Below, piece by piece: positions 58,084-64,000 of a stretch of 64,000 bases of DNA. The stretch is from the NCBI RefSeq assembly GCF_019218745.1, contig NZ_JAHUXA010000009.1:108184-172183 (forward strand), in the 5' to 3' direction. Below the pieces are notes generated by a model. That model saw only the letters and a list, made by a program, of their open reading frames with translations. It was not told the DNA's origin and made no database searches. The number at the start of each line of letters is the position of its first letter. The first letter of the stretch is position 1. Origin of the DNA: Enterobacter sp. ENT03. Lineage in GTDB: Bacteria; Pseudomonadota; Gammaproteobacteria; Enterobacterales; Enterobacteriaceae. A program made the position numbers and the translations under genes.

Positions 58084-58887
58084 CTACCACCACTCATGGA
58101 AATGATGCACCGGCCCGATCCCCTCCCCCACTTCCAGCGTATCGGCCTGCGACAGCGCCGCGCTAAGCCAGCGTTTAGCGTGGTCAACGGTGGCGGCCCA
58201 GTCAGCATGCCGGGGGCGCAACGCCGCCAGCGCCGCCGACAACGTACAGCCGGTGCCGTGAGTATTTTTCGTATGAATACGTGGCGTGGTAAAGCGCGTG
58301 GCGCCGTCACGGGTAAACAGCCAGTCAGGACTTTCAGCATTATCCAGATGCCCGCCCTTCATCAGCACCGCCTCACAGCCCAGCGCCAGTAAGGCGCGGC
58401 CCTGCTCGTGCATCTCCTGCTCATTGCGGGCATGGGGGGCATCGAGCAGCGCGGCGGCCTCCGGCAGATTGGGCGTAATGAGGGACACCTGCGGCAGCAG
58501 ATGTTCACGCAGAGCGTGAACGGCATCGGGGGAGAGCAGCGGATCGCCGCTTTTGGCGAGCATCACCGTATCCAGCACCACGTTCTGCACCTGGTAGCGC
58601 CGCAGCCGCTCAGCGACGGCTTCCACAATATCGGTTTCCGCCAGCATGCCGATTTTCGTGGTGTCGATACGCACATCACTGAACACCGAGTCCAGTTGCG
58701 CGGCGACAAAATCCGGCGCGATGCGGTACACCGACTGCACGCCGCGGGTATTTTGCGCCACCAACGCGGTGATCACCGAACAGCCATAGGCCCCGAGTGC
58801 CGAGAAGGTTTTCAGATCCGCCTGGATACCCGCACCGCCGCTGGGATCGGTGCCGGCAATGGTCAGCGCATTGATACGTGTCTTCAT
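58084..58887 (-). CDS. thiD: ThiD, hydroxymethylpyrimidine (phosphate) kinase
   Basis: ThiD phosphorylates HMP and HMP-phosphate to HMP-PP, one of the two halves of thiamine. The 267-residue ribokinase-fold protein shows [20 protein letters not shown] near the start and the anion hole [14 protein letters not shown] near residue 212. The open frame extends to 59043, but that part lies in thi[10 protein letters not shown] at 58887 matches the family start. It overlaps thiM by four bases (ATGA). Confidence 0.96.
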   Translation of the reverse strand: MKTRINALTIAGTDPSGGAGIQADLKTFSALGAYGCSVITALVAQNTRGVQSVYRIAPDFVAAQLDSVFSDVRIDTTKIGMLAETDIVEAVAERLRRYQVQNVVLDTVMLAKSGDPLLSPDAVHALREHLLPQVSLITPNLPEAAALLDAPHARNEQEMHEQGRALLALGCEAVLMKGGHLDNAESPDWLFTRDGATRFTTPRIHTKNTHGTGCTLSAALAALRPRHADWAATVDHAKRWLSAALSQADTLEVGEGIGPVHHFHEWW

Positions 58888-59672
58888 CCTCGCGCCTCCT
58901 CGTCCAGCCGATACAGCGCGTCGAGAAATGCCGGAATAAAAGAGCCCGGTCCCTGGCTTGCCGCCACCGCCTGTCTGCCCGCCTGCGCCATGATCAGGCA
59001 GGCCGACGCCACGTTGGTCAGGCGATCGCCGGGCAGCGCACAACTCGCCGCCACGACCGCCGAGAGCGCGCAGCCGGTGCCGACCACCCGCGTCATCAGT
59101 GGATCGCCCCCGGTCACTGCAAGAAGGCGCTGGCCGTCAGTGATATGATCCACCTCCCCGCTTACCGCCACGACAGCGCCGGTCTGACGCGCCAGCGCCA
59201 CGGCGGCAGGCAGCGCCGCACTGATGTTATCGGTGCTGTCGACGCCACGTCCACCCGCCTGCATACCTGCCAGGGCGAGGATCTCCGAGGCGTTACCGCG
59301 AATGGCCGCCGGATGCAGGGCCAGCAGTTCCTGGCAAAAATCGGTGCGGAACGTCAGGCCGCCAACGGCCACGGGATCGAGTGTCCAGGGTTTTCCCGCC
59401 TTGCTGGCGCTGATAACGGCGCCGCGCATCGCTCCGGCGCGCTCGGCTGTCAACGTGCCGACGTTAATCAGCAGCGCGTCGGCAATAGCGCTGAACTGCA
59501 AGGCCTCATCAGGCTCGATGACCATCGCCGGGGATGCGCCCAGCGCCAGCAGTACGTTGGCGGTAAAGGATTGCACCACGTCGTTGGTCATACAGTGAAC
59601 AAGGGGAGAACGGCTGCGGAAATGCTGTAATACGGTGGCGGCATGCGCCCGGTTTAGCAGGTCAGGTTGCAT
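58884..59672 (-). CDS. thiM: ThiM, hydroxyethylthiazole kinase
   Basis: ThiM salvages the thiazole half of thiamine by phosphorylating hydroxyethylthiazole. The 262-residue protein has [25 protein letters not shown] at the thiazole site and [19 protein letters not shown] as the phosphate-binding loop. It is first in the thiMD operon under a TPP riboswitch that ends about 50 bases upstream. E. coli carries rcnR on the other side; here foreign DNA begins. Confidence 0.96.
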   Translation of the reverse strand: MQPDLLNRAHAATVLQHFRSRSPLVHCMTNDVVQSFTANVLLALGASPAMVIEPDEALQFSAIADALLINVGTLTAERAGAMRGAVISASKAGKPWTLDPVAVGGLTFRTDFCQELLALHPAAIRGNASEILALAGMQAGGRGVDSTDNISAALPAAVALARQTGAVVAVSGEVDHITDGQRLLAVTGGDPLMTRVVGTGCALSAVVAASCALPGDRLTNVASACLIMAQAGRQAVAASQGPGSFIPAFLDALYRLDEEARG

Positions 59673-59721
59673 TTTTTGCTCCTGCCAGGCTGTGAAGAAG
59701 GGACGCCGGCAGAGGCATCTG

Positions 59722-59798
59722 ACTTCCCTACGCTGGCATTATCCAGATCAGGTGGTACGGGTATTTCTCAGCCCATCAGCGATGGGGCACCCCGAGTC
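59722..59798 (-). promoter_or_regulatory. TPP riboswitch (THI box) controlling thiMD
   Basis: On the minus strand the aptamer runs from GACTCGGGGTGCCC, through CTGAGAAATACCCGT, to ACCTGATCTGGATAATGCC and AGCGTAGGGAAG. All conserved THI-box blocks are present in order. Binding of thiamine pyrophosphate would block thiM translation. A TATAGA hexamer near 59813-59818 may be the -10 box of the operon. Confidence 0.96.
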
Positions 59799-59879
59799 AT
59801 GAAGATTGAATCTCTATACTTTTTGCCAGCTTAGGGGAAGTTGCTTGCTGGCGCAAGCTTGCCCTTCCGTGTATCGCTT

Positions 59880-60041
59880 CTTCACCTTGAAAAATGCACC
59901 TGACCCCTTTTTTGACCCCCACCCCAGAAACGAAAAAAGGGTATGAGCCCCTTTATAAGGTCAGTAGTTGGATCAATGAGTGTTAGTTCTGATTGTGTAG
60001 AATGAAAACACATAAGACTGAGAAAAACTGAGGGTTGATCA
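59880..60041. other. Junction between core chromosome and phage-like DNA
   Basis: Just past the thiM leader the sequence becomes AT-richer and no longer resembles the enteric core. It contains a leftward terminator-like hairpin, AAAGGG / CCCTTT followed on the minus strand by T6 (59933-59954). It also contains the direct repeat GATCAATGAGTG at 59971-59982 and 60037-60048; the second copy includes the start codon of the next gene. I see no tRNA here and no second att copy inside the window. Confidence 0.55.
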
Positions 60042-60482
60042 ATGAGTGCTCGTGAAGCCTATCGCCAATACCGACAAGCAGTGACCGCTTGCAAAAGTAT
60101 TTTCGCGCGGGGTGGGAATGTTACTGGTGATTATGGCGAACATCTCGTACAGCAACTTTATGGCGGGACGCTACTTCCAAACTCTCATAAAAGCGCCGAT
60201 GTAAGGCTGGACGATGGCACATTGTTGCAGGTTAAAACTAGAGTTAATAAAACTCAGTTAGGCGGGATTCGTTCATGGGATTTCGACTACCTAATCGGCA
60301 TTCAGCTTGATGAAGATGCCGAAGTGTTATTGGCGGTTCGTGTTCCTGTCGATGTTTGCCGCCAGATTGCAGGGTATGCCAGTCACGATAATAAGTTCGT
60401 AATCCATCTTAACGGCATACTTCTCAAAGTACCTGGCGTAGAGAACGTCACCGAAGAATTTCGACAATTACAAGCCATCTAA
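60042..60482 (+). CDS. Hypothetical protein with PD-(D/E)XK nuclease-like motif
   Basis: I do not recognise this 146-residue protein by name. After a helical N terminus it has GDYGEHLVQQLYGG (Glu33) and then SADVRLDDGTLLQVKTR (Asp53, Gln63, Lys65). That is the spacing E - D-X9-QxK typical of PD-(D/E)XK nuclease folds, with Gln in place of the second acid as in several restriction enzymes. A beta-rich C-terminal half follows. It has a GAGG site before the ATG and ends in a terminator hairpin. It is the only plus-strand gene of the phage-like segment. A nuclease or DNA-end-binding role is inferred from the motif only. Confidence 0.8.
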   Translation: MSAREAYRQYRQAVTACKSIFARGGNVTGDYGEHLVQQLYGGTLLPNSHKSADVRLDDGTLLQVKTRVNKTQLGGIRSWDFDYLIGIQLDEDAEVLLAVRVPVDVCRQIAGYASHDNKFVIHLNGILLKVPGVENVTEEFRQLQAI

Positions 60483-60500
60483 GGGGCGTAAGCCCCTTTG
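60481..60500 (+). terminator. Terminator after the PD-(D/E)XK-like gene
   Basis: AAGGGGC / GCCCCTT with a four-base loop is followed by TTTGTTAAT. The stem begins inside the TAA stop codon of the plus-strand gene and ends at the stop of the convergent HEPN-like gene. Confidence 0.7.
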
Positions 60501-60965
60501 TTAATCTTCTTGTTTGTCGAGGAGGTGTATTGCTTTCCAACATAAAAACATTGTGGCAATACTTGCCCCCTCGCCAATACTTTTTTCACATGCCACAGCA
60601 AATGCTTTATTCTGAATGTCTTCCCAATTAAATTTGAAAGCATTCAATTCTTCAAGGGTGACTTTGTAATCATGCTTATGCGCATAGTTATTTCTAACTT
60701 TGTTAATCGCTTTGAATGCAGAGTAGTATTTATTATTAAGCAATCCCATAGCAAAGGCCAAATCTACTTTTAAATCATAAGAACGGGTAGACCTGAAAAA
60801 TACCTTAGGCTCAACAAGATTTCTTGAAATTAATGTTTCAAGAACTTTCTCAATAAATAGATGCCCCTTTAGGATAGGAGATAATTCCTCCTCTTCAAAT
60901 ACGAGGCGATCCATAACATGCTGATCAAGTTCATCAGAAGACAAATCATCAAAGTTCAAGATCAA
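60501..60965 (-). CDS. HEPN/MltR-like protein
   Basis: This 154-residue, mostly helical protein reads like the MltR/HEPN group. A helix IEKVLETLISRNL is followed by DLKVDLAFAMGLL and the motif INKVRNNYAHKHDY, where Arg91-x4-His96 fits the RX4-6H signature of HEPN ribonucleases. Many HEPN proteins cut RNA in toxin-antitoxin or abortive-infection systems, while MltR itself is a regulator without known nuclease activity. The gene is clearly AT-richer than the core chromosome, a sign of transfer. It converges with the PD-(D/E)XK-like gene and lies about 60 bases beyond the tape-measure stop on the same strand. Confidence 0.75.
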   Translation of the reverse strand: MILNFDDLSSDELDQHVMDRLVFEEEELSPILKGHLFIEKVLETLISRNLVEPKVFFRSTRSYDLKVDLAFAMGLLNNKYYSAFKAINKVRNNYAHKHDYKVTLEELNAFKFNWEDIQNKAFAVACEKSIGEGASIATMFLCWKAIHLLDKQED

Positions 60966-61023
60966 TTCCTTTAATTGAAATTTGGCTTGGGTATTTTATC
61001 ATAACCTTGATTCAGTATCATAC

Positions 61024-62889
61024 TCATCCACCTGTAGATGATTGACCGCTCAAAGTAGACAACGTGAGCGATTGCATGAAGCTGGCTTGTGAGGCTTTAG
61101 CCGTGAAATCGACATAATCCGCAAGTCTGCTCGAATCGCTGGCGATAGTAAGCGGTACGGATGCCTCAAGATTCAGATTGAATGTAGGATTCAGCGTGTA
61201 CGCTGGAGCATTGCCACCACTAAGAAACATTGCAGACTCACGCAGAGAGCCACCAGACAGGCTGTATTGGCTGGCTGCTGTGCCAGCATTCCCGCCACCA
61301 ACGCCCAACCAATCCATGATCGCTGGCCCCACTGAACGGGTATCAAAGCCTGTTTTATCCTGAATCCAATTGGCTGCACTGTTGGCGCTATCAGACGTTA
61401 CTTTGTGATAGAGCGCATCTTCCGGTGTTTGGTTAGGATCAGAGTACAGTGAAGGGAATGTTTCTTTCATCCAGCCGTTAAACTTGCTGAGGTCATCAGT
61501 GATTTCCTTCGTGAAGCCTGTCACTTGTGCTAACAGGTTTCCAAGCCCAGATCCTAATGATTTTGCTGTCTCGTTCAGGGCAGCGGTGTTCTCCGCTAAA
61601 TCCTTACCAGCGTTACCAAACCCTTCGAGGAAGCCGGAAGTAAGATTCTGGTTAAAGCCATTGTTAACCGCTTGCAACGTGGTGCTGAGGTCGCCCCAGG
61701 CATAGGTTTCCTGAATTTGCTGATCATTTAGAGTCTGTCCGGTACTCACTAACATTTTGAGGGTACTATTGAACGCCTCACCGTTATTCTTGAGCACTGG
61801 CACCAAATAGGACATGTCATTACCGAGGTCTTCCAATAGGTGGCCTATGGACGCATCACTCATCCCTCTACGCTGCCCTTCATTGGTAACGGCTTGCACG
61901 AAGTCTAACGGGTTATCCTGGTATTGTGCGATCTGCTGCTTGTTCCATCCGAATAAATTCATGATGTTATCAATCGCCCCATTCCCGCCTTTGAATTTTC
62001 CAGACTTCTGATCGAAAGTGGTGTTAGTAACGGACTCGCCCAGGCGCTCACGCACATCTTTGAAATTATCGCTGACGGTATCAAAGTTTGAATCAATACC
62101 ACGTTGACGGTTTGCAGTGACTATGGTTTTGATCGCGTTTGGGTTGACCGCCACGGCTTTACTTTTGCGGATCAGGTTCAAATTATCGTCAGCAGTTTCA
62201 CGGATACGGGACAAAATGCCAGCCCCGGCAGCTAAAGCCGCTGTACCAGCAATAAAGCCAGCGCCACCGCCGATCACGTTCAGCCCCTTCTCTTTAATGC
62301 CTTTTGCAGCCCCTGCGTAATCCGTGCGTTTGGCATGTTTCAGTGCTGCGGCCTGTTGCTGTGTACTGGTAGTGATCCTGTTTTGCAATGCAGCCTCACG
62401 GCGCATGAGGGCGATTCTTTCACGTAGTTCATAGTTCATCTTCTGGCTACTGATCTGACCGTTACGGAAAAGCTCTGTCTGCTCGTGAGCAAACTTTGCA
62501 AACTGGTATTGCTTCGCCGGATCAATGCCGTATTTCCCAGCTATGCCTTTCATTTGTAGAACGGCTGAGCGCCCTTTCAGGGTCGCCGTTTCCTCCCTTT
62601 TGGCTATCTTAGCCGCTTCCATGGCTTGCGCCTTCCCTGCTTTTTCAGCTTGGCGTTGCTGCTTTAAGTCATTGGACGTTTTAGGCAACGCCGCTTTAGC
62701 ATCTGCCACCTGTTCACGCGCTTTCTGTCTACGTTGCTTCTGAGCCTGAAAACGAATCTTAGGGTTAGCGAGTTTCTCAAAGTGTTTTTGGAGGTTATTT
62801 GCTGCGGCTTTCGCTTCGGCAATGCTTTGTTTATCAACGGTAAATGTAACTGTGTTGACGATTTTAGACGTGTTGATCTCAAGCATCAC
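61024..62889 (-). CDS. Phage tail tape-measure-like protein
   Basis: The 621-residue protein has a long Lys/Gln/Ala-rich coiled-coil N terminus (about residues 15-190) and a glycine/alanine hydrophobic stretch GGGAGFIAGTAALAAGAGIL near 205-225. Further segments such as DNLNLIRKSKAVAVNPNAIK and SLGSGLGNLLAQVTGF, and a Ser/Gly-rich C terminus, complete it. This pattern is typical of tape-measure and related internal virion proteins. The open frame reaches 62943, but ATG 62889 has an AAAGGCGG site and overlaps the stop of the upstream small gene by 11 bases. About 620 residues would specify a short tail; the exact role is inferred. Confidence 0.65.
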   Translation of the reverse strand: MMLEINTSKIVNTVTFTVDKQSIAEAKAAANNLQKHFEKLANPKIRFQAQKQRRQKAREQVADAKAALPKTSNDLKQQRQAEKAGKAQAMEAAKIAKREETATLKGRSAVLQMKGIAGKYGIDPAKQYQFAKFAHEQTELFRNGQISSQKMNYELRERIALMRREAALQNRITTSTQQQAAALKHAKRTDYAGAAKGIKEKGLNVIGGGAGFIAGTAALAAGAGILSRIRETADDNLNLIRKSKAVAVNPNAIKTIVTANRQRGIDSNFDTVSDNFKDVRERLGESVTNTTFDQKSGKFKGGNGAIDNIMNLFGWNKQQIAQYQDNPLDFVQAVTNEGQRRGMSDASIGHLLEDLGNDMSYLVPVLKNNGEAFNSTLKMLVSTGQTLNDQQIQETYAWGDLSTTLQAVNNGFNQNLTSGFLEGFGNAGKDLAENTAALNETAKSLGSGLGNLLAQVTGFTKEITDDLSKFNGWMKETFPSLYSDPNQTPEDALYHKVTSDSANSAANWIQDKTGFDTRSVGPAIMDWLGVGGGNAGTAASQYSLSGGSLRESAMFLSGGNAPAYTLNPTFNLNLEASVPLTIASDSSRLADYVDFTAKASQASFMQSLTLSTLSGQSSTGG

Positions 62890-63079
62890 CACCGCCTTTC
62901 TGATCAAGGAAGTGATGAATTGCCGCTTCGACGGTTTCACCACGGAAAATACGCGCTCTAACGCCCGTATACGAAATCTCTAATAGTTCGCAAAGCTGGC
63001 TCACCTTGAGAAGCCCCTCTGCATCATCTGCTTTCAGTCGGACGTGCAAGCCACGACTTGATTTTAAAATCATCTCCAT
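62879..63079 (-). CDS. Small helix-turn-helix protein of the phage-like element
   Basis: This 66-residue protein has a basic N terminus (MILKSSRGLHVRLK) and a probable helix-turn-helix, KVSQLCELLEISYTGVRARI followed by FRGETVEAAI. That resembles short phage proteins with a MerR/AlpA-like fold. An AAGAGGAAAAACC ribosome site precedes ATG 63079. Its last codons overlap the start of the tape-measure-like gene, so the two are co-translated. A terminator separates it from the capsid gene upstream. It could be a regulator or a small morphogenesis factor. Confidence 0.7.
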   Translation of the reverse strand: MEMILKSSRGLHVRLKADDAEGLLKVSQLCELLEISYTGVRARIFRGETVEAAIHHFLDQKGGGDA

Positions 63080-63107
63080 TTGGTTTTTCCTCTTGTTTTA
63101 TGGAAAT

Positions 63108-63157
63108 AAAAAAGGGATGCCACCAGAGCCACAATTGCGCTGTGGATTAGTAAGCAT
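63108..63157 (-). terminator. Strong stem-loop terminator downstream of the capsid gene
   Basis: On the minus strand GGGATGC ... GCATCCC close a long stem with an inner CCACA / TGTGG helix and a seven-base loop, followed by T6. It ends the capsid transcript about 55-100 bases after its stop. The double-stem shape is larger than an ordinary terminator. Confidence 0.8.
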
Positions 63158-63211
63158 CCCTCATTAAAACGCCTGATTATTTTCCAGCGGCCCAGGCTCC
63201 CGCTTTGCTCA

Positions 63212-64000
63212 TTAAGCTGTGATGGTGATCTTCACCTGCATACCCAGACAGTGATTCACACATAACGCCGAATTTTCGTGCATAACGTGGTACGCATCGC
63301 CTCGTTCACTCAGGTAGCCCCAAGAATAGTATTCAGCAGGTGCAGCATCGATCAGTGCGAAGTTGCCAGAGGCAGCGCCGTAGATGTTCTGATAAGCATT
63401 TGTGCCTTTACTGAACACAGGAACCGCCACCATGTCGGCATCGTCCGGCATCTGTGCCAGGATCAGCGGATCTGTCACTTTAACAATGTCGATAGGCGCA
63501 CCAGGCAGGCTAAAGGTTGAAACACCAGGTAAAAGTTCGTGACGCTGGTAGAACAGGTTACGCTCATCGTATGGCGCTACGTAGGTGAATGCCTTAGCCA
63601 TGCTGTCAGAGAATCGAATCTGGCTGAATGCGGTAGGCTTGGCAAATACGATCACTCGTTCAATCTGACCAGCCAATCCACCTGCGGCAGCCTGAACTTT
63701 GTCTAAGATGGCATCAAAATCTTGTGCCGCTGTCGCTGTGCTCACGCTGGCGGTCATTGGCACAACGCCAAACAATTCAGCATAAGAGATCAGCAGGTCA
63801 TCGGTTGCAGGGGTTGCCACTTCACCTTTGAACAGGCAACGGGCCAGGTATGATTCTCGGGTACGAAGGTAAGCAATTTTATGCTTTCCAGTGTACTCGG
63901 TGTACAGGTCGGTAACGGTTTGCTCGTAGTCCGTGCCTTGCACTCTACGGCCTTGTACGTCTACAGGCTTGAATTCATCTTCCCTTGCAAACCAAGGGAT
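63212..64000 (-). CDS. Phage major capsid protein, lambda gpE-like (partial, runs off the window)
   Basis: The frame is open from the stop at 63212 through the window edge, giving 262 C-terminal residues. The GTG at 63943 is an internal valine codon, because the frame continues upstream as IPWFAREDEFKPVDVQGRRV. The order resembles the capsid family of lambda gpE (Phage_cap_E). A TDYEQTVTDLY region is followed by RCLFKGEVATPATDDLLISYAELFG (compare LKGKY...VDMG). A helical segment, IVFAKPTAFSQIRFSD and the end HENSALCVNHCLGMQVKITI then follow. It is the first gene of the element visible from the right; portal, protease and terminase genes would be expected beyond 64,000. Confidence 0.72.
   Translation of the reverse strand: MPWFAREDEFKPVDVQGRRVQGTDYEQTVTDLYTEYTGKHKIAYLRTRESYLARCLFKGEVATPATDDLLISYAELFGVVPMTASVSTATAAQDFDAILDKVQAAAGGLAGQIERVIVFAKPTAFSQIRFSDSMAKAFTYVAPYDERNLFYQRHELLPGVSTFSLPGAPIDIVKVTDPLILAQMPDDADMVAVPVFSKGTNAYQNIYGAASGNFALIDAAPAEYYSWGYLSERGDAYHVMHENSALCVNHCLGMQVKITITA

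Noticed and set aside
59700..60041. A tRNA gene as the integration target beside thiM
   Set aside because: I looked for a cloverleaf with a TTC-type arm and CCA end in this gap and saw none.
63941..63943. GTG at 63943 as the true start of the capsid gene
   Set aside because: The frame stays open to the window edge with sensible protein sequence upstream and no ribosome site before the GTG, so the gene continues past base 64,000.

Overview
The window is a piece of an enterobacterial chromosome (family Enterobacteriaceae). Most of its proteins can be lined up from memory, end to end, with the Escherichia coli wcaJ-to-thiM segment, in the same order and orientation: colanic acid genes, yegH, asmA, dcd, udk, dgcE, alkA, yegD, mdtABCD-baeSR, trhP, cyaR, yegS, fbaB, yegTUV, yegW, thiD and thiM. 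The DNA looks GC-rich with typical enteric codon use until about 59.88 kb, where it turns visibly AT-richer. Residue differences suggest a relative of Escherichia, Citrobacter, Klebsiella or Atlantibacter rather than E. coli itself. The SHV/TEM/HER-like chromosomal beta-lactamase fits such a genus, but I cannot name the species.

Region 1 (1-18.2 kb, minus strand) is the colanic acid operon from wza (17494) down to the first codons of wzxC at the left edge. It encodes the export machine (wza, wzb, wzc), glycosyl- and acetyltransferases (wcaA-F, wcaI), GDP-fucose and GDP-mannose synthesis (gmd, fcl, gmm, cpsB, cpsG), the priming transferase wcaJ and the flippase wzxC. A 700-base leader upstream of wza carries a JUMPstart/ops site for RfaH and possible RcsAB boxes.

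Region 2 (18.2-29.0 kb) is housekeeping: yegH, asmA, dcd, udk, dgcE, alkA and yegD. Region 3 (29.0-32.1 kb) holds two genes where E. coli has yegIJKL. One is a class A beta-lactamase one base behind yegD. The other is a Tat-exported PhoX-family phosphatase with a Pho-box-like promoter. Region 4 (32.3-46 kb) is the mdtABCD-baeSR envelope-stress efflux operon, trhP, the small RNA cyaR and the lipid kinase yegS.

Region 5 (46.0-52.5 kb, minus strand) sits where E. coli carries the galactitol genes. It is a six-gene operon with an enolase-superfamily enzyme followed by a complete Dpp/Opp-type ABC importer, and looks like an uncharacterised uptake-and-catabolism unit. Region 6 (52.8-59.8 kb) is fbaB, yegTUV with a candidate operator, yegW, and thiMD under a TPP riboswitch.

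Region 7 (59.9-64 kb) is the left end of a foreign, phage-like element: a PD-(D/E)XK-like protein, a HEPN-like protein, a tape-measure-like protein, a small helix-turn-helix protein and a capsid gene cut by the window end. REP elements and GC-rich nested palindromes mark many intergenic junctions.
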